The notes beneath the pieces are model-generated. The model searched no databases, was not told where the DNA came from, and was given only the letters and a program-made list of their open reading frames with translations. From Solirubrobacter taibaiensis (GTDB taxonomy: Bacteria > Actinomycetota > Thermoleophilia > Solirubrobacterales > Solirubrobacteraceae), in the NCBI GenBank assembly GCA_027587225.1, contig JAPDDQ010000014.1:88657-152656 (forward strand): 64,000 nt of DNA, read 5' to 3'. Below, one piece after another: positions 17,088 through 25,677 of this stretch (position 1 is the first letter of the stretch; each line of letters opens with the position of its first letter). The position numbers were made by a program, and so were the translations under genes.

Positions 17088-18083
17088 CTACCCAGTCCAG
17101 GACGCGGAGTGCGCGTTGCGGATGATCGTCCGCCGCTGCATCGTCGCGAAGTCCGCGAGCACGAGGTTGTGCCGGTCGGTGGGGTCCAGGCTGCCCGTCT
17201 GCAGCAGCACGCGCGAGCCGTCCCGGCTCATGCCCAGCGGGACGATCTCCGTGGTCCCGAAGTCGCGGATCGACCCGTTCGAGAAGTCGATCAGCATCGC
17301 GGCGAACTGGCTCTGCCCGCTCACGGCCGCGACCAGCCGCAGACCATCGGCCGAGCGGGCCACGGGCACCGGACCGCTGATGAGGTCGTTCGCGACCACC
17401 GGGCGCGTGGTGAGCTCGGAGACGACGCCGGTCTGCGTGTTCTGCTGGAAGATCTGGTAGAGCGGGGCCTTGCCCTCTTCCTGCACTTCCTGGCGATTGA
17501 ACACGACGCCCTGTGCCGTCCACAGCGGGTTCAGCGACACGCCGTCGGTCGTCAGCTGCCGCAGCCCGGTGCGATCGCGCTCCACGATCCACAGGTCCCG
17601 CGGGTCGGTGTTGTAGATGTCGTCACCCGGGGTGCGCAGCCGCTCGAACACGATCGCGTGGCCGTCCGGGGCGAACGAGAACCCGCGGATGGCTCCGGTC
17701 GCGAGCACCGCCGCGCGACGCGTGGCCACTTCCATGATCGACAACTTGTTGCGGTAGCCCAGGGCCACCAGCTTGGAGTCAGGCGAGAACTCCGCGCCGA
17801 GCGGGTCGCGCGCCCGCGAGATGCGCTTCATGCTCTTGCCGTTGGTGCGGGAGAGCCAAGTCTCCCAGCGGCTGCCCTTGATGATGAAGCGCGAGAACGT
17901 CATCCAGCGCCCGTCCGGCGAGATCTCGACGAGCGAGCCCTTCGTCACCCGCTTGAGGCTCGACCCGTCGTCATCTGCGGTGTAGATCGACTCGCCCCGG
18001 ACAAAGGCGATCCGGGCCTGGGCGGGGCCGGCGAGCCCGAGCGCCAGGCCCGCGAAGATGAGGAGAAAGACGGCGCGCTTCAT
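17088..18083 (-). CDS. Secreted TolB/WD40-like beta-propeller protein
   Basis: A 331-aa protein with a signal peptide (MKRAVFLLIFAGLALGLAG, cleavage near AQA). The body carries repeated propeller blades of the PD40/TolB type: EISPDGRWMTFSR, EFSPDSKLVALGY, SFAPDGHAIVFER, GMSRDGSRVLLQ. These domains bind proteins or peptides outside the membrane. No specific partner is implied by the neighbours. The gene lies just downstream of arfB on the same strand. Confidence 0.82.
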   Translation of the reverse strand: MKRAVFLLIFAGLALGLAGPAQARIAFVRGESIYTADDDGSSLKRVTKGSLVEISPDGRWMTFSRFIIKGSRWETWLSRTNGKSMKRISRARDPLGAEFSPDSKLVALGYRNKLSIMEVATRRAAVLATGAIRGFSFAPDGHAIVFERLRTPGDDIYNTDPRDLWIVERDRTGLRQLTTDGVSLNPLWTAQGVVFNRQEVQEEGKAPLYQIFQQNTQTGVVSELTTRPVVANDLISGPVPVARSADGLRLVAAVSGQSQFAAMLIDFSNGSIRDFGTTEIVPLGMSRDGSRVLLQTGSLDPTDRHNLVLADFATMQRRTIIRNAHSASWTG

Positions 18084-18099
18084 GAAGGCGACACGGTAG

Positions 18100-18513
18100 T
18101 CACCCGTCGTCGCTCGGGCGTCGCCGGCCCTTCTTGGTCTCCGAGCGCTGGCGCTTGGTCTCCAATCGGCGGCGCTTGCTGCCCGCCGTCGGCTTGGTCT
18201 TCGTGCGCGAGCGCGGGACGCGCAGGGCCTCCTCGATCCGGCGCGCCAGCCGCTCGAGCGCGAGCTCGCGGTTGCGGGCCTGCGAGCGCGCGTCCTGGGC
18301 GACCGCGGTCACGCGTGGGCCGACCTTTGCACTTATCCGGGCTTTCTGTACAGGGTCAAGACTCCCGGACGCGAACACGTCGAAGATCGCCTCGATCTTG
18401 GATTCGGTGACGTTCGCGTGCTGACCTCCGGGGCCGGACGAGCGCGAGGCGCGCAGCTCGATTTCGGCCATCGGCAAGGAAAGTCCGTCACGTATGCGAA
18501 GCGAATCGGTCAC
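18100..18513 (-). CDS. arfB: Alternative ribosome-rescue factor ArfB (YaeJ)
   Basis: A 137-aa peptidyl-tRNA hydrolase that frees ribosomes stalled on broken mRNAs. The catalytic GGQ is in RASRSSGPGGQHANVTESK; the C-terminal tail is Arg/Lys-rich (RSRTKTKPTAGSKRRRLETK) as needed to enter the empty mRNA channel. GTG 18513 gives residues MTDSLRIRDGLSLPMAE; the internal ATG after LSLP is an alternative. No Shine-Dalgarno is obvious. Divergent from the ECF sigma gene. Confidence 0.92.
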   Translation of the reverse strand: MTDSLRIRDGLSLPMAEIELRASRSSGPGGQHANVTESKIEAIFDVFASGSLDPVQKARISAKVGPRVTAVAQDARSQARNRELALERLARRIEEALRVPRSRTKTKPTAGSKRRRLETKRQRSETKKGRRRPSDDG

Positions 18514-18604
18514 AGGGGGGAGGGGAAATCACACCTATAGGGCAGAACTTCTTCCGACCCGTACAGTTACAGTCGCCAGGACGGCGGTGTCAGGAGCCCA
18601 GACC

Positions 18605-20032
18605 ATGGAAGCCTCAGCAGTCCACGCAACAGGCCTAGCGCGACTCCCTCTCGGGGGTTCGCTGCTGCGGTTGCGTTCGGACGAGCAGCTCGTGGCCCTG
18701 TTCCGCGGCGGTCATGACGAGGCGTTCCGCGTCCTGCATGACCGGTATCGCCAGCGGCTGTTCGCCTACGTACGACAAATGCTCTCGGCGTCCACCCGCC
18801 AGGACGCCGAGGACGTGCTGCAGGACGTGTTCGTGCGCGCGTACGGCGCGCTGCGCAACGACAACCGCGAGATGAACGTCCGCGCGTGGCTCTACCGCGT
18901 GGCCCACAACCGCTGCATCGATCATCTGCGCCGGCCCGTCCCGCCGCCCGCGGAGATCTTCGAGGTCTCGCGCAAGCCGCTGCACGACCCGGTCGAAGAG
19001 GCCCAGCGCCGCGACGACCTGCGCCAGCTCGTGCACGATGTCGGCAACCTGCCCGAGCAGCAGCGCTCCGCGCTGCTCATGCGCGAGATCGACGGCATGA
19101 CGTACGCCGACCTGGCGAACGCGCTGGACGTCACCGTCCCCGCCGTCAAGTCACTGCTCGTCCGCGCTCGCGTGGGCCTCGTCGAGGCCGCCGAGGCGCG
19201 CGACGCCGACTGCACGGAGATCCGCGCCGACCTCATGCGTTCCTACGACCGCGGCGTGAAGGCGTCCGGCCGGGCTCGCAAGCACATGAAGACCTGCGAC
19301 GCCTGCGCCGAGTACCGCGGCGCGCTGCGCGGGATGAAGCGTTCGTTCGCCGCGCTGACGCCGATCGGCTTCGCGCCGTTCGCGCTCGCGGCGAAGATCA
19401 TCGGCGTCGGCAGCGGGGCCGGCGGCGCCGCGGCCGGTGGCGCTGCCGCCGGCGGCGGGGTCGCCGCCTGCAAGGTCGCCGCGGTCGTGTGCACGGCCGC
19501 GATCGCCACGGGTGGCGCAGTCGAGGTCCAGCGCGCGGTCGTCCATCACGCACCCTCCGCGCCCGCCAAGGCCGAGAAGGAGACGACGAAGGCCAAGGCC
19601 GCGGCCAAGCCCGAGGTCGCCCCGCCGGTGGTCGTCAAGTCGGCGAGTGGCCCGCAGCTCAGGACCGTCAGCACCGCTCCGGTCGCGGCCGCCGCGGCCG
19701 CCAGCGACCACAAGCGGGAGAAGACCGCTTCGCTCAAGAAGGGCGTGCTCGCTCCGCCCGCCGAGACCAAGGCGCCGGCCGTCGAGGACGACATCACGCC
19801 GGCGGCCGCGGTGGACCCGCAGGTCGAGACCGGCGGCACCCGCGCGCCGGACGCGGCCCCGGTCGCCACGCCCGCCCCGGTGGCGACGCCCGCGGCCACG
19901 CCGGCCGCCGCCACGCCCACGGCCGTCCCGGCCACGCCTTCCACGCAGGAGCCCGTCACGCCGCCCACCGCGGATGGCGGCACCGTCGCCCCGCCGGCCA
20001 CCGGCGGCACAACGGCGCCACCGGCAGGCTAG
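18605..20032 (+). CDS. ECF sigma factor fused to zinc-finger and membrane-anchored tail
   Basis: A 475-aa protein. Residues about 20-185 are an ECF sigma factor: region 2 (DEQLVALFRGGHDEAFRVL ... DVLQDVFVRAY ... RAWLYRVAHNRCIDHLRR) and region 4 (LPEQQRSALLMREIDGMTYA). There follows a zinc-finger-like HMKTCDACAEYRGAL (HX3CX2C, as in ZAS anti-sigma factors), a hydrophobic Ala/Gly segment (GVAACKVAAVVCTAAIATGG), then a roughly 190-residue Ala/Pro/Thr/Lys-rich tail. The probable model is a self-inhibited membrane sigma factor released by a surface signal. ATG 18605 has AGGAG at 18592-18596. A second gene of this plan lies at 33993. Confidence 0.85.
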   Translation: MEASAVHATGLARLPLGGSLLRLRSDEQLVALFRGGHDEAFRVLHDRYRQRLFAYVRQMLSASTRQDAEDVLQDVFVRAYGALRNDNREMNVRAWLYRVAHNRCIDHLRRPVPPPAEIFEVSRKPLHDPVEEAQRRDDLRQLVHDVGNLPEQQRSALLMREIDGMTYADLANALDVTVPAVKSLLVRARVGLVEAAEARDADCTEIRADLMRSYDRGVKASGRARKHMKTCDACAEYRGALRGMKRSFAALTPIGFAPFALAAKIIGVGSGAGGAAAGGAAAGGGVAACKVAAVVCTAAIATGGAVEVQRAVVHHAPSAPAKAEKETTKAKAAAKPEVAPPVVVKSASGPQLRTVSTAPVAAAAAASDHKREKTASLKKGVLAPPAETKAPAVEDDITPAAAVDPQVETGGTRAPDAAPVATPAPVATPAATPAAATPTAVPATPSTQEPVTPPTADGGTVAPPATGGTTAPPAG

Positions 20033-20090
20033 GCGTCTCCGCGCTAGGGTCCGGGCCATCGACTATCCCGAGCCCCTCGCACACGAGACG

Positions 20091-21098
20091 TTGCTGGTCC
20101 GCCGGGGACGGCGGTCCGGGTTGTTCACGATGGTCGCCGTGCACAGCACGGCGCGCGGGCCTGCCCTGGGCGGGTGCCGGATGTGGACGTACGACGATGC
20201 GCGCGCCGCGGTGCGCGACGTCCTGCGTCTGAGCCGCGCGATGACGTTCAAGAACGCGGTCGCCGGGCTCCCGCTCGGTGGTGGCAAGGGCGTGATCATG
20301 CTGCGGCCCGACGAGGCGGTGCTCACGCCCGAGCGCCGCGAGGCCGCGCTGCAGGACTTCGGGGACACGGTGGAGTCGCTCGGCGGCGACTACCTGACCG
20401 CCGAGGACGTCGGCACGTCCGAAGAGGCGATGGACGTCATCGCCACGCGCACCCAGTACGTGACCGGGCTGGCGTCCGGCTCCGGCGACCCGAGCCCGTG
20501 GACGGCGCTGGGCTGTGAGGTGGCGCTGCGGACGACGTGCGAGTACGCGTTCGGCACGAGCGACCTGAGCGGCCGGACCGTCGCGGTGATCGGCCTCGGC
20601 AGCGTCGGTGGCCGCCTCGCCGAGCTGCTGCACGCGGGTGGAGCGGAGCTCGTCGTCGCCGACGTCGACCAGAGCAAGCGCGAGCTCGCCGAGCGCCTGG
20701 GCGCGACGTGGACCGACCCGCACAGCGCGATGACGGCCGAGGTGGACGTGCTCGCCCCGTGCGCGCTCGGCGGCGTGCTCAACGACGACACGGTGCCCGC
20801 GCTGCGCTGCAAGGCGATCGCCGGCGCGGCCAACAACCAGCTCGCCTCCGACGCCCTGGACGCCGCCCTGGCCGAGCGCGGCATCCTGTGGGCGCCGGAC
20901 TTCGTCTGCAACGCCGGCGGCATCATCAACATCGCCGTCGAGCTCGAGCCCGACGGCTACTCGACCGACCGCGCCGACACGAACGTCAGGGCCGTCGGCG
21001 ACACGCTGCGGCAGATCTTCGACAGCGCCGCGGCGAGCGGCTCCACGCCGCTGCGCGCCGCGCTCGAACTCGGTCGCGAGCGGCTCAGCCCTCGCTGA
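20091..21098 (+). CDS. Glu/Leu/Phe/Val dehydrogenase (leucine/valine dehydrogenase type)
   Basis: An NAD-dependent amino-acid dehydrogenase that interconverts branched-chain amino acids and 2-oxo acids. Catalytic lysine segment LPLGGGKGVIM; ALGGCRMW; EDVGTSEEAMD; Rossmann VIGLGSVGGRLAELL; GAANNQLA. Family-like residues appear to begin a few codons earlier (around ATC 20058), but no ATG/GTG/TTG exists there in frame; TTG 20091 (335 aa) is the first standard start. The upstream sigma gene ends at 20032. The tail overlaps the convergent lipoprotein-like gene by 14 bp. Confidence 0.85.
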   Translation: MLVRRGRRSGLFTMVAVHSTARGPALGGCRMWTYDDARAAVRDVLRLSRAMTFKNAVAGLPLGGGKGVIMLRPDEAVLTPERREAALQDFGDTVESLGGDYLTAEDVGTSEEAMDVIATRTQYVTGLASGSGDPSPWTALGCEVALRTTCEYAFGTSDLSGRTVAVIGLGSVGGRLAELLHAGGAELVVADVDQSKRELAERLGATWTDPHSAMTAEVDVLAPCALGGVLNDDTVPALRCKAIAGAANNQLASDALDAALAERGILWAPDFVCNAGGIINIAVELEPDGYSTDRADTNVRAVGDTLRQIFDSAAASGSTPLRAALELGRERLSPR

Positions 21099-21855
21099 CC
21101 TGCAGCTGCTTCTGCAGCTCCTCCTCCGTGATCCACTCCGCCTTCGGCGGCGCCTGCACGGAGTCCAGTGACACGCCGTACTCGAGGATGTCCATGGTCA
21201 TCTTCATCTTCTCGCCGGCGGCCGCGACGTCCAGAGCGATGCGCGCGGGGCGGCCGTCCTCGGCGACCCAGATCTCGATCGGGAACGACTTGACCTGGCC
21301 GTCGAGCATCTTCATCCAGCGGTCCATGTCCTCGCTCTTGGCGGCGTCGGCCATCTCCTTCACGTTCAGCTCGCCCCCGTAGTGCGTGACGCGCTGCCCG
21401 CGGATCTGCTCGGTGCCCTTCTCGGAGATGTTCTCCGCCTTGCTGATGAACGCGGCGTATTCGGAGAAGTTCATCGCGGCCGGACCGGTCATCAGGTTCT
21501 GCTCGGCGTGCAGCCACTTCTTGCCGTCCGGCAGGACCGCCTCGAGATCGGAGCCACCCACGAACACGTCCTTGCCGAGGACCATGATCGTCTGCTTCTG
21601 CGTCTGCCCGGCGACGGTCGTGTCCGTCTCCATGCGCACGCGGGTCGAGTCGGCGCTCTGGATGGCGGTTCCGGTCATCTTCGTCTCGGCGCCGGCCATC
21701 GTCGCCTCCATGGCGATCTGCATCCGGACGTTCTGGCCCTTGAGCTTCTCACCCGCGCTCGCGAGCGACGTGTCGCCGGAGCCCAACAGCAGCACACCGG
21801 TGAGCACGGCCACCGCGATTGCGGCGAGAGCGCCGCCTCCAATCAACAACTTCAT
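21085..21855 (-). CDS. Membrane-anchored LppX/LolA-like protein
   Basis: A 256-aa envelope protein with an N-terminal membrane segment (LIGGGALAAIAVAVLTGVLL) and no lipobox cysteine. The exterior domain has alternating beta strands (RMQIAMEATMAGAETKMTGT, FPIEIWVAEDGRPARIALDV, KMKMTMDILEYG) like LppX/LprG or LolA-type half-barrels that carry lipids. Actinobacterial members are often lipoproteins; the function here is inferred from fold pattern only. It lies just downstream of the metallo-beta-lactamase gene on the same strand (7-bp gap). Confidence 0.7.
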   Translation of the reverse strand: MKLLIGGGALAAIAVAVLTGVLLLGSGDTSLASAGEKLKGQNVRMQIAMEATMAGAETKMTGTAIQSADSTRVRMETDTTVAGQTQKQTIMVLGKDVFVGGSDLEAVLPDGKKWLHAEQNLMTGPAAMNFSEYAAFISKAENISEKGTEQIRGQRVTHYGGELNVKEMADAAKSEDMDRWMKMLDGQVKSFPIEIWVAEDGRPARIALDVAAAGEKMKMTMDILEYGVSLDSVQAPPKAEWITEEELQKQLQVSEG

Positions 21856-21862
21856 AGGTGCA

Positions 21863-22549
21863 TTATCGCGAAGGGATTCGATCTTCCCCGCGCAATTTGT
21901 CCAGGTGCGCGTTCAGCGTGATCGCCGCGAACGGGCGCACCGCGGCCGGCGCGTCGGCCCAGGCCGCGTCGAGCAGCGCGTCCTCGTCGTCGGGCGCGAT
22001 CCCCGACTCCAGTGCGGCCAGCAGCTTGCGCTCGCGCTCCGCGCGGTGGGCGAGGTACTCGTCGAGCTTCGCGTCGGGGTCGCCGATCCCGTCCCCGTGC
22101 CCGGGATGGATCCGCTCCAGCCCCAGCGCGCGGAGCCGCTTCAGCCCGTCCAGGTACTCGCTCAGGCGGCTGCTGACGAACACGCTGCCCTCACCCAGCA
22201 CGGTGTCACCGGTGAACGCGTGCCCCTCCGTGACGAACACGAGGTGGTCGTCGGCGTGGCCGGGAACGTGCAGCACGTCGAACGGGCCGATCGTGTCGCC
22301 GTCGGACAACCCCTCCACGACCGGCACGCCGAGCCGTGCGGACAGCTCCGGCGCCGCTTCGGAGTGGTCCGCGTGCGAATGGGTGAGCAGGATCCCCGCC
22401 GGAGCCTCAACCGCGCTCACGATCGCGTCCAGGTGCGAGTCGATCAGCGGGCCGGGATCCACCACCCAGGCACTCCCGACGACGTAGGTGTTGGTGCCCG
22501 AGAGCGTGAGCGGGCTCGGGTTGGGCGCGCGTAGGTGGGTGATCTTCAT
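21863..22549 (-). CDS. Metallo-beta-lactamase-fold hydrolase (LACTB2-like)
   Basis: A 228-aa hydrolase. The zinc motif is THSHADH (H57, H59, D61, H62); further ligands are HVPGHADDH and FTGDTVLGEG, and a C-terminal HPGHGDGI is typical of the LACTB2/glyoxalase-II branch. The substrate is uncertain (thioester, phosphodiester or RNA). ATG 22549 overlaps the stop of the upstream sugar-dehydrogenase gene (ATGA). It is the third-from-last step in a run of overlapped genes 25240-21863. Confidence 0.88.
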   Translation of the reverse strand: MKITHLRAPNPSPLTLSGTNTYVVGSAWVVDPGPLIDSHLDAIVSAVEAPAGILLTHSHADHSEAAPELSARLGVPVVEGLSDGDTIGPFDVLHVPGHADDHLVFVTEGHAFTGDTVLGEGSVFVSSRLSEYLDGLKRLRALGLERIHPGHGDGIGDPDAKLDEYLAHRAERERKLLAALESGIAPDDEDALLDAAWADAPAAVRPFAAITLNAHLDKLRGEDRIPSR

Positions 22550-23691
22550 CGCTCGACGAGACGGTAGACCGGACCGTCGAGCGACAGCGCGTAGATGCGG
22601 CCCTGGGCGTCCTCGCCGAAGGAGGACAGCGACTGCACCTCGAGCCCGCTGTCGCGCGGCTCGCCTTCCGGCAGCTCCGCGAGCCGCAACGGGGCGCGGC
22701 ACAGGTCGCCGTAGAGGTAGCGCCCGCTGTAGCTGGCCAGTTTCGGGTCACGCACGACGTACCCGCCGGTGATCGAGCAGTTCCCGTCGTCGTGGGACTC
22801 GTCGATCGCGGGCTCGATCGCGCCCTCGGCCTCTTCGCCCTCGGTGTAGCGCGAGGAGCCTTCGAAGACGCGCCAGCCGAAGTTCGCGCCCGCGGCCTCG
22901 TCGGAGCGCACGAACGAGATCTCCTCGACCGCGTTCTGGCCGACGTCGCCGATCGTCAGGTCGCCGGTCGAGCGGTCGAACGAGAAGCGCCACGGGTTCC
23001 GCAGCCCGTACGCGTAGATCTCGCCGCGGACGCCCTCGCGGCCGACGAACGGGTTGTCATCCGGGATCGTGTACGGCCTGCCGCGGTCGGCGGCGGGATC
23101 GATGCGCAGGATCTTGCCGAGGATGGTGTCCAGCGCCTGGGCGTTGCCGATCTCGCCGTGCTGGTCGCCGCCGCCTCCCCCGTCACCCATGCCGATGTAG
23201 AGCTTCCCGTCGGGCCCGAACGTGATCATGCCGCCGTTGTGGTTGGGCTCGGAGTCCTCCTGGGCGATCAGAATCCGCTCGGAGTCCGGGTCGGCGCGGT
23301 TGTCTTCCGCGCGCCGGTACTCCGCCACCGTGTTCGCCCCGTCCTCGGCCGTGTAGTAGACGTAGAACCGCCCGCTGTCGGCGTAGTCGGGCGGGAACGC
23401 GAGGCCGAGCAGCCCCTGCTCGCCGCCCGCCTCGATCCGGTCCGAGATGTCCAGGAACGGCTGCTCGATCGTCTGCTCGCCGTCGAGGATCCGGATCGTC
23501 CCGTTCTGCTCGACGATGAACAGCCGCTCATCGTCCGGCGGGGACGTCAGGAAGACGGGCGAGTCGAAGGACCCGACCTCTTGCAGCGACACGCCCGACA
23601 CCGTCGTGCCGGGGGCCTCGGTCGGCTCGGGGTCGTCACTTCCCCCGCAGGCGGCGAACGCCAGCAGGGCGAGCAGCACGAGCCGCTTCAT
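22546..23691 (-). CDS. PQQ-dependent sugar dehydrogenase-like lipoprotein
   Basis: A 381-aa beta-propeller of the soluble glucose/sorbosone dehydrogenase family. It begins with a lipobox signal (LLALLAFAACGG; C15 would be lipidated). Family landmarks: LGLAFPPDY, EPNHNGGMITFGPDGKLYIG, GDGGGGGDQHG, ILRIDP, YGLRNPWRFSFDR, NFGWRVFEG and CSITGGYVVRD. PQQ-dependent activity is assumed from family, although PQQ genes are not in the window. It is a clear paralogue of the next gene upstream, with an ATGA overlap. Confidence 0.87.
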   Translation of the reverse strand: MKRLVLLALLAFAACGGSDDPEPTEAPGTTVSGVSLQEVGSFDSPVFLTSPPDDERLFIVEQNGTIRILDGEQTIEQPFLDISDRIEAGGEQGLLGLAFPPDYADSGRFYVYYTAEDGANTVAEYRRAEDNRADPDSERILIAQEDSEPNHNGGMITFGPDGKLYIGMGDGGGGGDQHGEIGNAQALDTILGKILRIDPAADRGRPYTIPDDNPFVGREGVRGEIYAYGLRNPWRFSFDRSTGDLTIGDVGQNAVEEISFVRSDEAAGANFGWRVFEGSSRYTEGEEAEGAIEPAIDESHDDGNCSITGGYVVRDPKLASYSGRYLYGDLCRAPLRLAELPEGEPRDSGLEVQSLSSFGEDAQGRIYALSLDGPVYRLVER

Positions 23692-24725
23692 CGATTGACG
23701 AGGCGATAGACCGGCCCGTTCAGGGAGGCGGCGTAGACGCGGCCGCGCCCGTCCTCGCCGAACGTGGACAGCGACTCGACCTTCAGCTTGCGGTCGGTCA
23801 CCTTGCCCTTGGGCGTGGCGGTCTGGATCACGCCGCGGCAGAAGTCGCCGAACACGTAGCGCCCGCGCCACGGCAGCGCGGCGTCGCGGATCATGTAGCC
23901 GCCCGTAATCGAGCAGTTGCCCTTCCCGTGGGACTGCGTGATCAGCGGTTTGACGTGCCCCTTGGCGGACTCACCGGGCGCGAAGCGGGCGTTGCCCTCG
24001 AACGGGCGCCAGCCGAAGTTCGCGCCCTTCCCCTTGCCCTTGCGGACGAAGTTGATCTCTTCCCACTCGCCCTGGCCGACGTCGCCGATCCAGAGGTCGC
24101 CGGTCTCGCGGTCGAAGGAGAAGCGCCACGGGTTGCGCAGGCCGTACGAGTAGATCTCGGGCAGGCCTCCGGCCTTCGGGTCGATGCGCAGGATCTTGCC
24201 CAGCAGCGACTTGCGGTCCTGGGCGTTGCCACGCGAGCCGTGCTGATCGCCACCACCGCCGCCGTCGCCCGTGCCGATGTAGAGCCGGCCGTCCGGCCCG
24301 AACTGGAGCTGGCCGCCGTTGTGATTGCCCTCGTCGTCCTCCATCAGCAGCACCTGACGCGCGGAGGCCGGGTCGGCGACGTCGCCGGAGGCCTTGAACT
24401 CCACCACCTGCTGGTCGGCGCTGGAGTCGGTGAAGTAGACGTAGAACAGCCCGCTCGTCGCGTAGTCGGGCGCGAAGGCCATCGACAGCAGGCCCTGCTC
24501 GCCGCCCGAGGTGACGTTGGCCGTGATGTCCAGGAACGGCGCGTCGCGGCCGATGATGCGGATCGTCCCGGCCTGCTCGACGACGAACACGCGCGAGCGG
24601 TCCTCCGGCGGCGCCGTGACGTACACCGGCGCCGCGAAGGTGCCGACCTTCTTGAGCCCCACCGCGGCCTGCGCAGGCGCCGCGATGGCGCCGAACGCCA
24701 TCAGCGTGAGCAGCAGGCGCTTCAC
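23688..24725 (-). CDS. PQQ-dependent sugar dehydrogenase-like secreted protein (paralogue)
   Basis: A 345-aa secreted beta-propeller with a cleavable signal (MKRLLLTLMAFGAIAAPAQA) rather than a lipobox. It shares nearly every motif with its neighbour: NHNGGQLQFGPDGRLYIGTG, GDGGGGGDQHGSRGNAQ, YGLRNPWRFSFDRETGDLW, NFGWRPFEG, CSITGGYMIRD, GPVYRLVNR. The tandem pair looks like a duplication with one copy soluble and one membrane-tethered. GTG 24725 overlaps the stop of the zinc-ribbon GAF gene (GTGA). Confidence 0.87.
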   Translation of the reverse strand: MKRLLLTLMAFGAIAAPAQAAVGLKKVGTFAAPVYVTAPPEDRSRVFVVEQAGTIRIIGRDAPFLDITANVTSGGEQGLLSMAFAPDYATSGLFYVYFTDSSADQQVVEFKASGDVADPASARQVLLMEDDEGNHNGGQLQFGPDGRLYIGTGDGGGGGDQHGSRGNAQDRKSLLGKILRIDPKAGGLPEIYSYGLRNPWRFSFDRETGDLWIGDVGQGEWEEINFVRKGKGKGANFGWRPFEGNARFAPGESAKGHVKPLITQSHGKGNCSITGGYMIRDAALPWRGRYVFGDFCRGVIQTATPKGKVTDRKLKVESLSTFGEDGRGRVYAASLNGPVYRLVNR

Positions 24726-25240
24726 TTCAGCGCCTGCCGCAAGCTCTCGACGATGCCTTCCAGGAAGCGCACGTCCGCCGTGCCGAGGTCCGGCCGGACC
24801 TCGTGCGCGAGGCAGCACAGCACGTAGGCCCGCGCGTCGGCGGTGGTGAACGGCACGCCGATGTAGGCGCGCACGTCGCCGGCCTGCACGCCGTGCAGCG
24901 CGGGCTCGTTGCGGACGTCGCTGACGACGGAATCGATCCGGCCGCTGAGCAGCCGCTCGCAGATCGTCTGCGCGAGCGGGACGGAATGGCCGACGTAGGG
25001 CCCCGAACCGGCCTGCCAGCGGATGTGCTCGTGCCCGTCGCGGACCTCGGTGAGCAGCGCGGTGTCGGCACGCAGCTCACGCATCGCCACTCCCAGCTTC
25101 GTGCGGATCTGCTCGTCCGCGACGCTCCGGGGACCGGCGGGTGGCGACGTCCTCCGCAGTGCGGTACCGCAGGAGGGGCACGTGCCTTCGCTGACGATGT
25201 ACGTCCGCGAGCCACAACTCGAACACTTCAGGTAGGGCAT
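24722..25240 (-). CDS. Zinc-ribbon plus GAF-domain protein
   Basis: A 172-aa cytoplasmic protein. The N-terminal zinc ribbon has C6-X2-C9 and C21-X2-C24. The rest is a GAF-like sensor domain: HIRWQAGSGPYVGHSVPLAQ, ICERLLSGR, YIGVPFTTADARAYVLCCLA. It lacks an output domain, so it may act by protein contact. It is the first gene of the overlapped run that continues into the two sugar dehydrogenases and the metallo-hydrolase, which suggests a regulatory or sensory role there (inference). Confidence 0.75.
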   Translation of the reverse strand: MPYLKCSSCGSRTYIVSEGTCPSCGTALRRTSPPAGPRSVADEQIRTKLGVAMRELRADTALLTEVRDGHEHIRWQAGSGPYVGHSVPLAQTICERLLSGRIDSVVSDVRNEPALHGVQAGDVRAYIGVPFTTADARAYVLCCLAHEVRPDLGTADVRFLEGIVESLRQALK

Positions 25241-25290
25241 CCGGCTCCGCCGAGTCTACGGGTCACACCGGCTATACGGACGCGGTTCGC

Positions 25291-25677
25291 CTAACGTTCC
25301 ACGAGGCGCACGAAAACTCTCGCGAGTTCCGCGCTCGGATCGCTCGTGAGGCCGGTGTGGACCGGCCCGGCCTGCACGATCGTGCTCGCGGGCGCGACCA
25401 GCCAGTGGAAGCGTTCGGACTGCGGGAGCTGCGCGATCGGCCCGCCATTCGGCTCTCCCGCCGCGATCCGCTCCATCGTCTGCAGGAGCCCGGCGACCGC
25501 AACCGGGTCGCAGTCGGGCGCGAGCGCCTTGAGCAACCCCTCGTCGAGCTGCGTCTTGGCGCCGAGGAACCGCAGCGGGCGGCAGAACAGCACGACGCCC
25601 GCATTGACCGCCTCGCCACGCTCGACGCGCGGCACGACCCGGAGGGCCGCGTACTGGAACGGCTTGCGGTCAGCCAT
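25291..25677 (-). CDS. DUF3037 protein
   Basis: A 128-aa protein of the DUF3037 family, recognised by YAALRVVPRVERGEAVNAGVVL, the conserved opening of that family, and a FHWLVAPASTIVQ segment. No activity is known for the family. ATG 25677 lies 8 bp inside the end of the upstream HipA-like gene. This two-gene arrangement recurs widely in bacteria (from memory), which implies a joint role. It is followed by a 50-bp gap before the GAF gene. Confidence 0.82.
   Translation of the reverse strand: MADRKPFQYAALRVVPRVERGEAVNAGVVLFCRPLRFLGAKTQLDEGLLKALAPDCDPVAVAGLLQTMERIAAGEPNGGPIAQLPQSERFHWLVAPASTIVQAGPVHTGLTSDPSAELARVFVRLVER

Noticed and set aside
18514..18604. Possible promoter CCTATAGG between arfB and the sigma gene
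   Set aside because: The palindromic CCTATAGG (18532-18539) could be a -10, but no -35 at proper spacing was found in either direction.
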